A stretch of 64,000 nt of DNA. Origin: Paenibacillus dendrobii (GTDB lineage Bacteria > Bacillota > Bacilli > Paenibacillales > Paenibacillaceae). Of the stretch, positions 33,829 to 42,496 are shown one piece after another. The position numbers were made by a program, and so were the translations under genes. A model generated the notes under the pieces. That model was not told the DNA's origin. It made no database searches and saw only the letters and a program-made list of their open reading frames with translations. The stretch is taken from the NCBI RefSeq assembly GCF_009807035.1, contig NZ_WUBI01000002.1, positions 744,001 to 808,000 on the forward strand. The letters run 5' to 3'. The first letter of the stretch is position 1. Each line of letters starts with the position of its first letter.

Positions 33829-34240
33829 CGATCTGAACCCCCGATATTAACAGACTCTTGTATTGCACAAGCTGGTTAAAATTAATACTTTAAGAATGAC
33901 CACCCATCGCATAATGATAGTTACACCATCGCCCGCCTTTTTGACGAATAAATTTCCTAATATTAACAATTCAGGGAATGCCTTTACACGAAACAATACC
34001 ATCTTTATAACAGATATTCAAACATATATTTACATCATAATATTCTATAACAATACATGTATATACAGTTTATTCCATCATCGTTTTTCAGCTAATATAC
34101 TCTCCTTCAGCCATCAGCTGAAGGTACTATGACGGAAGACATCCTGTTGTATTGATTGCTGATTATATTCTTTTCAAAAAAGAGACATCACTTCTTCCCG
34201 AAACGGAAGATGCTCTGCCTCCTTAGCGTAACTCATCATC
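33829..34240. other. AT-rich intergenic region with an orphan hairpin
   Basis: It holds a possible PPTase promoter on the minus strand (TTGTGC, 15 bases, TAATAT near 33845-33872), a perfect 8-bp stem at 34104-34124 (CCTTCAGC-catca-GCTGAAGG) with no T-run on either side, and a weak terminator for the VOC gene. An 89-codon plus-strand frame at 33863-34132 has low-complexity composition and no ribosome site; it is not called. Confidence 0.5.
34175..34215 (-). terminator. weak intrinsic terminator after the VOC-family gene
   Basis: On the minus strand CTTCC-gtttcg-GGAAG, extended by imperfect CAT/ATG pairing, leads into CTCTTTTTTG. It lies just after the stop of the VOC gene. Confidence 0.5.
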
Positions 34241-34873
34241 TCAGCGAAATTCCATAATGCCTTTTCCCCGTATACTTATAGATAATGGAAAAATCTCCGA
34301 ATCCTTCTCGGCAAAAAACCAGCGACGGTCTTTCTTGACGACGATCAGCAGCCCGTGCTCATCTCCAACCGGAACAAAACCGTCATTGCCCTCTCTCCAT
34401 TTTGGAAAACCCTTGCTTTGCAATTCCTCTACAAATAGCCGGACATCATCCCTCACAATTCCGATTTCGCTCACACAAAGCAGACTGTTGGCGTTAAAAG
34501 GCTCTCCTGATGCGTTGTTCAGGTTATGCCTCGCAATCAGCTCCACAATATTACCAGCCGGGTCCTCAAAATACACCGCAGAGGCATTCCATGATTCAAA
34601 ATCCGCCTCGTCCTCCCCTTCTTCCCGGTTCAACGTTACCCTATTCGAAAGCCATGCCTTGGCCTCCTTGAACTGGTTCTCGGGGATATTAAAGGCATAG
34701 TGATAAAAAGGCTGCCCTTCTGCCGCCTGCTCAAATGTCAATAAGGTGTCCCCGATTCGCAAAGAAAACAAACCGTCTTCCTCTGCTATCACGGGCACGC
34801 CCAGTGTATCCTGGTAAAACTGTTTCAAGGTTACAAGTTCTGCCGTTTTTAACTTGATTTCTTCAAAAAACAC
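34241..34873 (-). CDS. VOC-family (glyoxalase/bleomycin-resistance fold) protein
   Basis: A 210-residue protein. The open frame extends to 34945, but a GTG at 34871-34873 behind GGAGGGG gives the start FFEEIKLKTAEL, which matches the first beta strand of VOC proteins. Strand-helix units recur: LKQFYQDTLGVPV, then AVYFEDPAGNIVELIARH, the usual FxDPxGNxxEL metal-site strand. A second, weaker VOC-like half follows (SEIGIVRDDVRLFVEELQSKG). The substrate is unknown; relatives include glyoxalases, dioxygenases and drug-binding proteins. The start lies only about 40 bases from the hairpin terminator of the upstream gene. Confidence 0.8.
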   Translation of the reverse strand: MFFEEIKLKTAELVTLKQFYQDTLGVPVIAEEDGLFSLRIGDTLLTFEQAAEGQPFYHYAFNIPENQFKEAKAWLSNRVTLNREEGEDEADFESWNASAVYFEDPAGNIVELIARHNLNNASGEPFNANSLLCVSEIGIVRDDVRLFVEELQSKGFPKWREGNDGFVPVGDEHGLLIVVKKDRRWFFAEKDSEIFPLSISIRGKGIMEFR

Positions 34874-34913
34874 CGCTTCCCCTCCTTCGTCCTGCTTGCT
34901 CACCGAATGATTG

Positions 34914-34974
34914 CAAAAAAGACGGCGCCCCGTGCACGGGAACATATCTCCCGCTTAACTGGCAGCGCCGTCTT
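34914..34974 (-). terminator. intrinsic terminator after the lactonase gene
   Basis: On the minus strand AAGACGGCGC pairs with GCGCCGTCTT around a loop containing a second stem (CGGGA/TCCCG), followed by a run of T. It starts 8 bases after the lactonase stop. Confidence 0.8.
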
Positions 34975-34981
34975 ATGATTC

Positions 34982-36052
34982 TTAAAACCGGTCGGCCCAT
35001 ACGCATACAGGCTTCGAAATTTCAATCGATTTTCCTGTATAGCTCAGCTTACCGCTCTCCGAATTTCTCGTAAACACCGCCAAGTTGTTCGTATCCCGGT
35101 TTACCGTGAGCACGTAACGGCCACCCGGTACGATGGAAAAATGACGCGGATGTTTGCCTTCTGCAGACACATGCTGGATGGTTTCCAGTTTTCCCGTTTC
35201 CGGATTCACTGCATACACGACGATACTGTCATGTCCCCGGTTCGACCCGTACAGGAACCTTCCATCCTCCGAAATGGTGATTTCCGCGCATCCGTTTTCG
35301 ACTTGAGCATCTGCCGGCAGCGTCGACACGGTTTCGATCTCCGTAAGGGCCCCGTGCTCTGCATCATAACGAAACGCCGTTACGGTCGATTGCAATTCAT
35401 TAATAACATATGCGAATTTCCCGCTTGGATGGAATACAAGATGTCGCGGACCCGCGCCTTCCTTAACTTTCGCTTCTCCTTGAAGAACCAGCTTGCCTTC
35501 TTCTGCATTAATCCGATATGTAAAGATCGTATCCAGGCCCAAATCGCATACGAACAAGAAACGCTGATCCGGACTGTAAAAGGAGGAATGCACATGTGAT
35601 TTCTGATCCGGCTGCTGCCCTTTATGCTCCTGGATATCCAGTATGCCGCCGACAGTACCTTCTTCTTTCAGTTCCACAAGACTCACGGATCCTTTGTGAT
35701 AACTCGTTAGTGTCAGAAAGCGGTTATTGGCGCTGCGCTGAATGTGGCAGGATGGACCGTTGAGCGCGTCAGCACGGCTTGTCTCCGCAAGCTTCCCATT
35801 CTCTGCAAGAATATTGAAAGATACGGCATCGCTGCGTTTGGTCCCATCCTCTGCAACCGTCTCGCTGATGGCGTACAAGCGACGCTTCGGTACATCTACG
35901 TTCAGAAACGTCGGATTTTTAAGCCCGGATACCTGATCCAGACGAGTAAGGTCCCCATGTTGTTCATCAAATTCATATACGTACACGCCGTCCGAGGATT
36001 CTTCGGCATACGAACCCACGAATACGAGCATGCGCTGGTTTTCAACTGTCAT
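34982..36052 (-). CDS. lactonase family protein (6-phosphogluconolactonase-type seven-bladed beta-propeller)
   Basis: A 356-residue soluble protein of the YkgB/Pgl beta-propeller family, which hydrolyses 6-phosphogluconolactone or similar sugar lactones. The repeated blade pattern is visible throughout (VGSYAEESSDGVYVYEFD, RRLYAISE, GPRHLVFHPSGKFAYVINE, DGRFLYGSNRGHDSIVVY, KHPRHFSIVPGGRYVLTVN). The HxSFxSPDQRFLFVCDLG and GPRHLVFHPSGK segments match the family's conserved propeller core. Length is typical. The ATG follows AGAGGCG and no signal peptide is present, so it acts in the cytoplasm. It is monocistronic with its own terminator. The substrate could differ from 6-phosphogluconolactone. 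Confidence 0.88.
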   Translation of the reverse strand: MTVENQRMLVFVGSYAEESSDGVYVYEFDEQHGDLTRLDQVSGLKNPTFLNVDVPKRRLYAISETVAEDGTKRSDAVSFNILAENGKLAETSRADALNGPSCHIQRSANNRFLTLTSYHKGSVSLVELKEEGTVGGILDIQEHKGQQPDQKSHVHSSFYSPDQRFLFVCDLGLDTIFTYRINAEEGKLVLQGEAKVKEGAGPRHLVFHPSGKFAYVINELQSTVTAFRYDAEHGALTEIETVSTLPADAQVENGCAEITISEDGRFLYGSNRGHDSIVVYAVNPETGKLETIQHVSAEGKHPRHFSIVPGGRYVLTVNRDTNNLAVFTRNSESGKLSYTGKSIEISKPVCVWADRF

Positions 36053-36216
36053 ATGGTTATCGCCTCTTCACTTTGTTTTTACGCTTTATTGTATCATTTT
36101 CAACACTCTTCCCGCAAAAGAAATGGAAGATTGTAATTCCCTTGTTCCTGCTTTAGTATGGTAGATACCTCTTGAAAACATCACTCACGGATTCTATCAG
36201 TAAGGAGTTTTTACAT

Positions 36217-36864
36217 ATGGACTTTGTAGCTATCGATTTTGAAACGGCAAACGCTAACCGCTCAAGCGCCTGCTCCCTGGGTCTTGTAGAAGTGCGGGAC
36301 GGCGCAATTATATCTGAACAATCCTGGCTTATCGATCCGGGGCAGCCCTTCGATTATCGGAATGTGCTCATTCATGGCATTACCGAGTCCATGGTAGAGG
36401 GAATGCCCGCTTTCCACGAGCTTTGGCCTACCTTACATCCCCTGCTGGAGGGGAAGAACGTGGTAGCGCATAACGCTTCATTCGATATGAGCGTGCTGCG
36501 CTATTGTCTCGACAAGGTTTCCGTTGATTATCCGAGCTTTCAATACTACTGCACGTATCTGCTCAGTAAAAAAATGCTGAACTGGATGCCTTCGCATAAG
36601 CTGAATGTACTCGCGGACTGGTACGATATCCCGCTTCATCACCATGATGCGCTTGATGATGCGAGAGCCTGCGCCCATGTGCTGCTCAACCTGATCCGCA
36701 AGGAGGAGCACAATTCAGCAGAACAGCTGTCTTTGGCTTTGGGTTGCAAAATAGGCATGATGTATCCGGGCGGCTATAAACCCTTCTCGGCCCCGGCGAA
36801 GAAAAAAGCGAAGCCTGCAAAAGCGCGGAAGCTGCCTGGAACGAATAATTATATTAGCGGATAG
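36217..36864 (+). CDS. DnaQ-like 3'-5' exonuclease (DEDD family)
   Basis: A 215-residue exonuclease related to the DNA polymerase III epsilon subunit. The frame opens at a TTG at 36172, but the ATG at 36217 behind AAGGAG is the real start and leads directly into strand 1. Exo I is AIDFETAN with the metal-binding Asp and Glu; Exo II lies in VAHNASFDMSVL; Exo III is HHDALDDARACAHV, the DEDDh arrangement. The C-terminal ~40 residues are lysine-rich and basic (AKKKAKPAKARKL), possibly for nucleic-acid binding. It is a single gene with its own terminator. Confidence 0.9.
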   Translation: MDFVAIDFETANANRSSACSLGLVEVRDGAIISEQSWLIDPGQPFDYRNVLIHGITESMVEGMPAFHELWPTLHPLLEGKNVVAHNASFDMSVLRYCLDKVSVDYPSFQYYCTYLLSKKMLNWMPSHKLNVLADWYDIPLHHHDALDDARACAHVLLNLIRKEEHNSAEQLSLALGCKIGMMYPGGYKPFSAPAKKKAKPAKARKLPGTNNYISG

Positions 36865-36879
36865 TCCACAAAAATAATA

Positions 36880-36915
36880 GACCGGCCATGGATTATCCGA
36901 TGGCCGGTCTTCTCT
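36880..36915 (+). terminator. intrinsic terminator after the exonuclease gene
   Basis: GACCGGCCAT and ATGGCCGGTC form a perfect 10-bp stem around a 10-base loop, followed by TTCTCT. Confidence 0.8.
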
Positions 36916-36962
36916 ATGTTCACTTTATGGTTGACGTGATATACGTCTCGCATATCCCCCGT

Positions 36963-37000
36963 AAAAAAAGACCACGAAGGGAGTTCTTCCTTCATGGTCT
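36963..37000 (-). terminator. intrinsic terminator after the GMC operon
   Basis: On the minus strand AGACCATGAAGG pairs with CCTTCGTGGTCT (one G-T pair) and is followed by seven T. It begins 10 bases after the stop of the last GMC gene. T-rich sequence on the other side suggests it may work in both directions. Confidence 0.85.
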
Positions 37001-37009
37001 TTTTATTGC

Positions 37010-38725
37010 TTATGCCAGACTTCCAGGCTTCTTGTGATACTTGATAATGCCCTCCGCGGCTCGGTAGGATAATGCGCCTACGGTGCCAGTCGGGTTATAG
37101 CCCCCATTATGGGCAAAGGCCGAGGCACCCACGACAAAGCAGTTATCGAAATCCCACATCTGCAAATAGTTGTTTACCGCCGATGTGTCGGGGCTATCCC
37201 CCATGATCACGCCGCCCGTATTGTGCGTGGATTGATAGTGCGTTATTTCATAAGGACCTTGCTCCGTATAAGCTACAACCTTATCCGCACCCATTTCTTT
37301 CAATATTTGACCGCATTTAGCCCCGAGGAATTTGACCATTTCGCGGTCACGTTCCTCGAAGTCAAACGTAATCCGGATCAGCGGATCGCCGAATTCATCC
37401 TTGTAGGCCGGATCCAGATCCAGGAAATGATGCCGGTACGGCATGCAAGATCCTTCTGCCCATACGGAGACGTTCCGGTTCGCATATTTGATCGAGGCGG
37501 CTTTGAAGTCCTTGCCCCAGCCAGGCGTTCCCGGAGGGACCGTGTTATTCTGGATCGGCCGGTTGCCTCCCTGGCTATAACTGATACTGCCGCCGTGAAT
37601 GAAATTCAGGTCCTTGTGATCGAAATTGTCACCATTGAAATCATCCATGGTCATCGCCATGGCGCCTGCGCCCGAGAATAGATTGAATTCCTTCTCCTCA
37701 AAAAATCCGACGCCGGCTGCCGCTTCTACCTGATAAGCATAGTTTCTTCCAATGACCCCGGTTCCAGACTTGGAATCATAAGGCTTGCCCATATTCGATA
37801 GCAGCAAAAGTCTCGTATTATTGAACACATAGCTGGTCATGACGACAATATCCGCCGGCTGTTCGTATTCTTCTCCGGTGGTGGTGTCAATGTATAAGAC
37901 GCCGGTCGCCTTGCCGCCCTTATGCAAAATCCGTCTGACGTTCGAGTGGGTGCGGAGCTCGAATTTCCCCGTGTTTTTTGCCACCGGCAGCACCGTGACG
38001 ACCGGATCCGCCTTTGCGCCGTACTCGCAGCCGAAACGTTCGCAAAAGCCGCAGTATTGGCAGGCTGCCCGTGCAACGCCGTCCGGGTTCGTATACTGTT
38101 CGGACAGATTCGCCGACGGCATAATGTAAGGATGATACTTCAGTCCTTTGCAGGCATCCGAAAAAAGCTTCATCACCGGCGATACCTGCATGGGAGGGGT
38201 CGGATACTTCTCGGAGCGCTTGCCGCCAAGTGGATTCTCCTCACCGCCGATGCCAGCCATCTTTTCGAACTTCAGAAAATACGGCTCAAGCTCGTCATAG
38301 GTGATGCCCCAATCCTGAATCGTCATGCCATCAGGGATTTTTTTCTTGCCGTACCGCTCAATGGTTTGCGTCTTGATCTGGAAGTCGTAAGGCAGGAAAC
38401 GGAAGGTCATCCCATTCCAGTGCACGCCGGCGCCGCCAAGGCCATCTCCAAGTAAGAAGGAACCGTATGAACGCATGGGGAGCGAACGGATTTTTTCGTT
38501 GCCTCGGAAGGTAATCGTTTCCTTGGACAAGTCCTGAAACATTTCATATCGTAACGCATACCTCAGTTCGTCATGGACCATGTAATAGTCTTCGGTCTTG
38601 CGTTCCTTGCCGCGCTCCAGACCCACGACATTCATCCCTGCCTTGGTCAGCTCGGCAGCGATAATTCCGCCGCCCCAACCTACGCCGACAACAACGACAT
38701 CTGTTTTAGGGAGTTTGGTTGCCAT
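37010..38725 (-). CDS. GMC-family FAD dehydrogenase, copy 1 (sugar/gluconate dehydrogenase large subunit type)
   Basis: A 571-residue flavoprotein. The ATG at 38723-38725 is chosen because its spacing to GAGGTG and its length match the paralogue; another ATG lies one codon earlier. The N-terminal Rossmann motif VVVGVGWGGG...GLERGK binds FAD. A cluster ACQYCGFCERFGCEYG (near residue 220) has four regularly spaced Cys, like the iron-sulphur site of FAD-dependent glucose and fructose dehydrogenases. The GMC C-terminal domain shows THNTGGVIMGDSP and FAHNGGYNPTGTVGAL with the catalytic His region. There is no signal peptide; export would depend on the Tat-signal small subunit encoded upstream. The substrate is probably a sugar, polyol or sugar acid, and cannot be named. 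Confidence 0.88.
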   Translation of the reverse strand: MATKLPKTDVVVVGVGWGGGIIAAELTKAGMNVVGLERGKERKTEDYYMVHDELRYALRYEMFQDLSKETITFRGNEKIRSLPMRSYGSFLLGDGLGGAGVHWNGMTFRFLPYDFQIKTQTIERYGKKKIPDGMTIQDWGITYDELEPYFLKFEKMAGIGGEENPLGGKRSEKYPTPPMQVSPVMKLFSDACKGLKYHPYIMPSANLSEQYTNPDGVARAACQYCGFCERFGCEYGAKADPVVTVLPVAKNTGKFELRTHSNVRRILHKGGKATGVLYIDTTTGEEYEQPADIVVMTSYVFNNTRLLLLSNMGKPYDSKSGTGVIGRNYAYQVEAAAGVGFFEEKEFNLFSGAGAMAMTMDDFNGDNFDHKDLNFIHGGSISYSQGGNRPIQNNTVPPGTPGWGKDFKAASIKYANRNVSVWAEGSCMPYRHHFLDLDPAYKDEFGDPLIRITFDFEERDREMVKFLGAKCGQILKEMGADKVVAYTEQGPYEITHYQSTHNTGGVIMGDSPDTSAVNNYLQMWDFDNCFVVGASAFAHNGGYNPTGTVGALSYRAAEGIIKYHKKPGSLA

Positions 38726-38775
38726 CATGTCACCTCATCGTGATTTTCTATTGTCCCTGCAAGGTTTAGCGGAGC

Positions 38776-40491
38776 TTAAACGAGGCTCCCGGGTTTCTTG
38801 TGATACTTCATAATCCCCTCAGCTGCCCGGTAGGCCAAAGCACCAACGGTACCGGTAGGGTTGTATCCGCTGTTGTGCGGGAAGGCGGAGGCCCCGATGA
38901 CAAAGAGATTTTCGGTGTCCCACATTTGCAGGTAATTATTCACAGCGGATGTATCCGGGCTATCGCCCATAATAACGCCGCCGGTATTGTGGGTCGATTG
39001 GTAGGTCGTAATTTCATAAGGCGCCAGCTCGGTATTGGCAACCACTTTATCCGCGCCCATTTTCTTCAGAATATCGCCGCACTTCGCTCCCATGAACTTT
39101 ACAAGCTCACGGTCCTGATCTTCGAAGTCAAATGTGATCCGCATGAGCGGGTCACCGAATTCATCCTTATAGACCGGATCCAAATCAAGGAAATGGTGGC
39201 GGAACGGCATGCATGAACCTTGGGCACCCACGTTAATATGACGGTTTGCATATTTAACGGTTGCCGCCTTGTAGTCCTTGCCCCAGGTTGGCGTACCCGG
39301 CGGAACCGAGTTGTTCTGAATCGGACGCGCGCCGGTTTGGCTGTAGGAGATGTTTGCCCCATGAATAAACTTGAGGTCCTTGTGATCAAAGTTGTCTCCG
39401 TTGAAATCGTCGATGCACATGCCCAGCGAGCCGGCACCGGCGAATATATTAAATTCCTTGTCTTCGAAGAAACCAACGCCCGCACCCTTAAGCACCTGAT
39501 AAGCGTAGTTTTTACCGATAACGCCTGTTCCGGTTTTGGGATCATACGGTTTCCCTATATTGGACATCAACAGCAGACGTGTATTGTTAAAGACATAACT
39601 TGTCATGACTACAATGTCGGCAGGCTGTTCGTATTCTTCACCGGTCGTGGTGTCGGTGTACAGGACGCCTGTTGCTTTGCCGCCCTTATGTAGGATCCGT
39701 CTGACATTGGAGTGTGTACGCAGTTCGAACTTCCCTGTATTTTTGGCTACCGGAATCACCGTAACCACCGGATCCGCCTTGGCGCCGTATTCGCAGCCGA
39801 AACGCTCGCAATAACCGCAGTATTGGCAGGCCGCCCGTGCGATACCATCCGGATTCGTATATTGCTCCGACAGATTCGCCGATGGCATATGATACGGATG
39901 ATAATTGAGTCCTTTGCAGGAATCGGAGAACATTTTCATGCCCGGCGTCGTTTTCATCGCAGGCGTCGGGTACTTTTCCGAGCGTTTGCCACCAAGGGGA
40001 TTCTCGTCGCCAGATATCCCCGCTGTCTTTTCGAATTTGTTGAAATACGGTTCCAGTTGATCGTACGTAATGCCCCAGTCCTGTATAATCATCCCGTCCG
40101 GAATTTTGCTTTTCCCGTAACGCTCAATTGTTTTGGATTTAATCTCAAAATCATAGGGAAGGAAGCGGAAGGTTTGTCCATTCCAGTGAACACCAGAACC
40201 CCCAAGCCCGTCGCCCAGCAAGAAGGAACCGTAAGAACGCATCGGAAGCGCCTTGATCTTCTCATTGCCGCGGAAGGTGATCGTTTCTTTCGATAAATCC
40301 TGAAACATCTCATACCGCAAAGCGTAACGCAGTTCATCATGGACCATGTAATAATCTTCGGTTTTGCGTTCCTTGCCGCGTTCAAGACCAACCACGGACA
40401 AGCCGTTCTTGGTCAGCTCCGACGCAATGATGCCTCCGCCCCAGCCGACACCGACAATAACGACATCCGTTTTTGGCAGTTTGGTTGCCAT
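38776..40491 (-). CDS. GMC-family FAD dehydrogenase, copy 2
   Basis: A 571-residue paralogue of the protein encoded at 37010-38725; the two are colinear and highly similar along their whole length, which indicates tandem duplication. It keeps the FAD Rossmann motif (VIVGVGWGGG), the four-Cys motif ACQYCGYCERFGCEYG, and the GMC C-terminal HNTGG and HNSGYNPTGTVGAL motifs. The ATG is preceded by GAGGTG with 7-base spacing. It starts 23 bases after the small-subunit stop and ends 50 bases before copy 1, so the three genes form one operon. The copies differ in scattered loops, which could mean different substrates or simply dosage. Confidence 0.88.
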   Translation of the reverse strand: MATKLPKTDVVIVGVGWGGGIIASELTKNGLSVVGLERGKERKTEDYYMVHDELRYALRYEMFQDLSKETITFRGNEKIKALPMRSYGSFLLGDGLGGSGVHWNGQTFRFLPYDFEIKSKTIERYGKSKIPDGMIIQDWGITYDQLEPYFNKFEKTAGISGDENPLGGKRSEKYPTPAMKTTPGMKMFSDSCKGLNYHPYHMPSANLSEQYTNPDGIARAACQYCGYCERFGCEYGAKADPVVTVIPVAKNTGKFELRTHSNVRRILHKGGKATGVLYTDTTTGEEYEQPADIVVMTSYVFNNTRLLLMSNIGKPYDPKTGTGVIGKNYAYQVLKGAGVGFFEDKEFNIFAGAGSLGMCIDDFNGDNFDHKDLKFIHGANISYSQTGARPIQNNSVPPGTPTWGKDYKAATVKYANRHINVGAQGSCMPFRHHFLDLDPVYKDEFGDPLMRITFDFEDQDRELVKFMGAKCGDILKKMGADKVVANTELAPYEITTYQSTHNTGGVIMGDSPDTSAVNNYLQMWDTENLFVIGASAFPHNSGYNPTGTVGALAYRAAEGIMKYHKKPGSLV

Positions 40492-40514
40492 CTCATATCA
40501 CCTCTTCATTTATT

Positions 40515-41309
40515 TTAGGAATGTGGAAGATGTTCTCTCAGGCTGACAGGTGTTATTTTTTCGAACTTATCCTGTTCGATAATCTTCGTGTAGGACATTT
40601 GGTTGCCAGGGAAGTTTTTCAGCTTCCAGCCCCCCATATTGCCATTACCGCCGTAGAGCGGGTCAGCGTATGCCCCTTCCATGGTGCTTCCGAACAACGT
40701 TTTGAAGAAACCGCTGGCGGAAATCGTGGTAAGCTTTACCTCATCCGTTTCAAAAGCCTTCAGGACGGTATCCTGCTCTTCCGGTGTGAGGTCCTTGAAT
40801 TTCTTCTGGAATTTCTTATTGCTGTAATTCTGCATTTCCTGAAGTCCGATATCAAAGATTTCCCTGCGTTTCAACCGGCCTTGATAACCTTGCGTGGTCT
40901 CCCCTTTAAAGAAAGGACCCTGCATGTACTCCCTGCCGTTTAACCCCCACTCGCCTGCAAGCTGGTGATCGATAAAATAGGCAACCCCGAGCTCCTTAGC
41001 CCCCGGTCCATTATCATCTGCCGGGAAAAGGCGTTCGGTGGCGGCTTCCGTAATCAAAAATTGCTCCTGGGTGAAATACATCAACGCCTGGTTGAAGTTA
41101 ACTGCCTCGCCTGCTGGTGCTTTGTTCTCGGTTGTATTTCCCGTATTATTGTTAGTCGTCGATTTATTCGGAGACCGGAGCAAGCTGCCGACAACTCCGC
41201 CGACCACCAGACCGCCAACGGCATATCCCGTATTTTTCAAGAAATTCCGTCTGGACTGGTCGGGCTCCTTATGGTCTTTCAAATCCTGCTCTTCCGTTTC
41301 GTTAGCCAT
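40515..41309 (-). CDS. gluconate 2-dehydrogenase subunit 3 family protein with Tat signal
   Basis: A 264-residue small subunit of a membrane-associated FAD dehydrogenase. The ATG at 41307-41309 behind AGGAGGT is preferred over the longer frame to 41345. A twin-arginine signal is clear: QSRRNFLKN followed by the hydrophobic stretch YAVGGLVVGGVVGSLL, then an Asn/Thr-rich linker. The mature part has the subunit-3 pattern (TEAATERLFPADDNGPGAKELGVAYFID, then YMQGPFFKGE). In known complexes this subunit carries the flavoprotein through the Tat pore and anchors it. No cytochrome c subunit is found nearby, so the electron acceptor is unknown. It is the first gene of the operon with both GMC genes and lies close to tatC-tatA. 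Confidence 0.88.
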   Translation of the reverse strand: MANETEEQDLKDHKEPDQSRRNFLKNTGYAVGGLVVGGVVGSLLRSPNKSTTNNNTGNTTENKAPAGEAVNFNQALMYFTQEQFLITEAATERLFPADDNGPGAKELGVAYFIDHQLAGEWGLNGREYMQGPFFKGETTQGYQGRLKRREIFDIGLQEMQNYSNKKFQKKFKDLTPEEQDTVLKAFETDEVKLTTISASGFFKTLFGSTMEGAYADPLYGGNGNMGGWKLKNFPGNQMSYTKIIEQDKFEKITPVSLREHLPHS

Positions 41310-41461
41310 ATCAGTTACCTCCTGTTGAATGTGAATGTTCTCCAATATGGATTGGATTAAACATCATTTTTTTGTTATTTTGTCGAAAAATCCCACAAAT
41401 AATACATCCTCCGAAAGATAATCATAATTGTATGTTCAACATATCTAGGGAGGGATTATCC

Positions 41462-42223
41462 ATGAAAGGATCTTGGGCAAAAATAACCGTTCCTGCTTTC
41501 TGCATTGCGATTGCCTTGACCGGCTGTAACACTAACATGCATCAGAAAGCGCAAACCAAACCGGTCAGAATTCAATCTCATATGGACACACAACATGGCA
41601 CACACCATGCGAACATCACGGAAAGCCATCCTCACGTAGACAATATCAAGGTGATTCCGCATTTTAACGGCGATAAAGTCCGCACGACCAACAAAAACGG
41701 AACAACCTATAGCGGAATGGGCTCCGGAATTTATAGCCGCATCGGCACTTCCAGCCTGCATGATACTCCGGAATCGATCACGCTTGAAAATCGCCTGGAA
41801 TCAGCGGGTATTACCGGGGTAAAAGTATTGGCTCTTGGTGACTCGGTGTACATCGGCGACCCAGAGAAGCATACCCATACGAATAATTCCAAGCCCCAGC
41901 CGCATAAGGTGTTGAGCCCGAATGAAGGGGCCTCAGGCAAAGGTTATATGAGCCAAAAAGGAACCGGTTATTCCATTGGATCGCGCGACATTAACGAAAG
42001 CAACCTGAGCTTAATCCACCAAGAGGTCAATGGCGTATACGGCAAAAAGGTGAAATTGTATACCGTTCATGATCCGAAAGCCATTCAAACCATTGAAAAG
42101 GTCAAAACAGCCCTCCGTGCCGGGAAATCCGTGAAGCAAATGAACCGTGATATGCAGATCATTAAAAAGAATGCCCAGCTGCATACCACGACGAATCACC
42201 AAGCGCATAAGCCGGTAAATTAG
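41462..42223 (+). CDS. predicted lipoprotein, YhcN/YlaJ-like
   Basis: A 253-residue secreted lipoprotein. The ATG at 41462 behind GGGAGGG is chosen over the longer open frame. A signal peptide ends in the lipobox IALTGC. The mature chain is His/Lys/Asn-rich at first and then has ENRLESAGITGVKVLALGDSVYIG, resembling the GVxxAxVLVxGDxAYVG strand of sporulation lipoproteins of the YhcN/YlaJ family, followed by a helical tail with VKTALRAGKSVKQMNRDM. The family call is tentative and no sporulation promoter was identified. It is flanked by genes on the opposite strand and has its own terminator. Confidence 0.6.
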   Translation: MKGSWAKITVPAFCIAIALTGCNTNMHQKAQTKPVRIQSHMDTQHGTHHANITESHPHVDNIKVIPHFNGDKVRTTNKNGTTYSGMGSGIYSRIGTSSLHDTPESITLENRLESAGITGVKVLALGDSVYIGDPEKHTHTNNSKPQPHKVLSPNEGASGKGYMSQKGTGYSIGSRDINESNLSLIHQEVNGVYGKKVKLYTVHDPKAIQTIEKVKTALRAGKSVKQMNRDMQIIKKNAQLHTTTNHQAHKPVN

Positions 42224-42238
42224 ACCTTAAAATACATG

Positions 42239-42280
42239 AACACCTCCTCAAGCGCACAAGCGTTATAAGGAGGTGTTTTT
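42239..42280 (+). terminator. intrinsic terminator after the lipoprotein gene
   Basis: AACACCTCCT and AGGAGGTGTT pair around a 19-base loop, followed by TTTTTGATTTT. It lies between convergent genes and may also stop tatA transcripts, though the T-run on that side is poor. Confidence 0.75.
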
Positions 42281-42295
42281 GATTTTGGATTCATG

Positions 42296-42496
42296 TTAAT
42301 TTTTCTCGGCCAGCTTTTCCGGTTCAACCGTTGCCTCGTTTGTAATTTCTTCCACGACGCCTTTGGTCGAAGAACGGAATTCACGAAGCGTATCTCCGAC
42401 AGCGCGTCCGAGTTGCGGGAGCTTGGATGGTCCAAACACGACCAGCGCAATCATCAAAATGATAAGAAGCCCCGGTAATCCAATATTATTAAACAT
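42296..42496 (-). CDS. tatA: Sec-independent translocase component TatA
   Basis: A 66-residue membrane protein. The ATG at 42494-42496 behind GGGAGG gives the typical TatA start; the longer frame to 42583 is only read-through into tatC. A short N-terminal transmembrane helix ([14 protein letters not shown]) is followed by the signature [21 protein letters not shown], an amphipathic helix, and an acidic/polar tail. TatA oligomers form the pore through which folded twin-arginine proteins pass. The gene overlaps the end of tatC by 8 bases, so the two are translationally linked. A Tat substrate is encoded about 1 kb away at 40515-41309. Confidence 0.92.
   Translation of the reverse strand: MFNNIGLPGLLIILMIALVVFGPSKLPQLGRAVGDTLREFRSSTKGVVEEITNEATVEPEKLAEKN

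Noticed and set aside
33863-34132. An 89-codon plus-strand frame in the gap after the PPTase
   Set aside because: AT-rich, low-complexity translation and no ribosome site.
37010-40491. GMC duplication as an assembly artefact
   Set aside because: The two copies differ at many scattered positions and have different flanks, so they are genuine paralogues.
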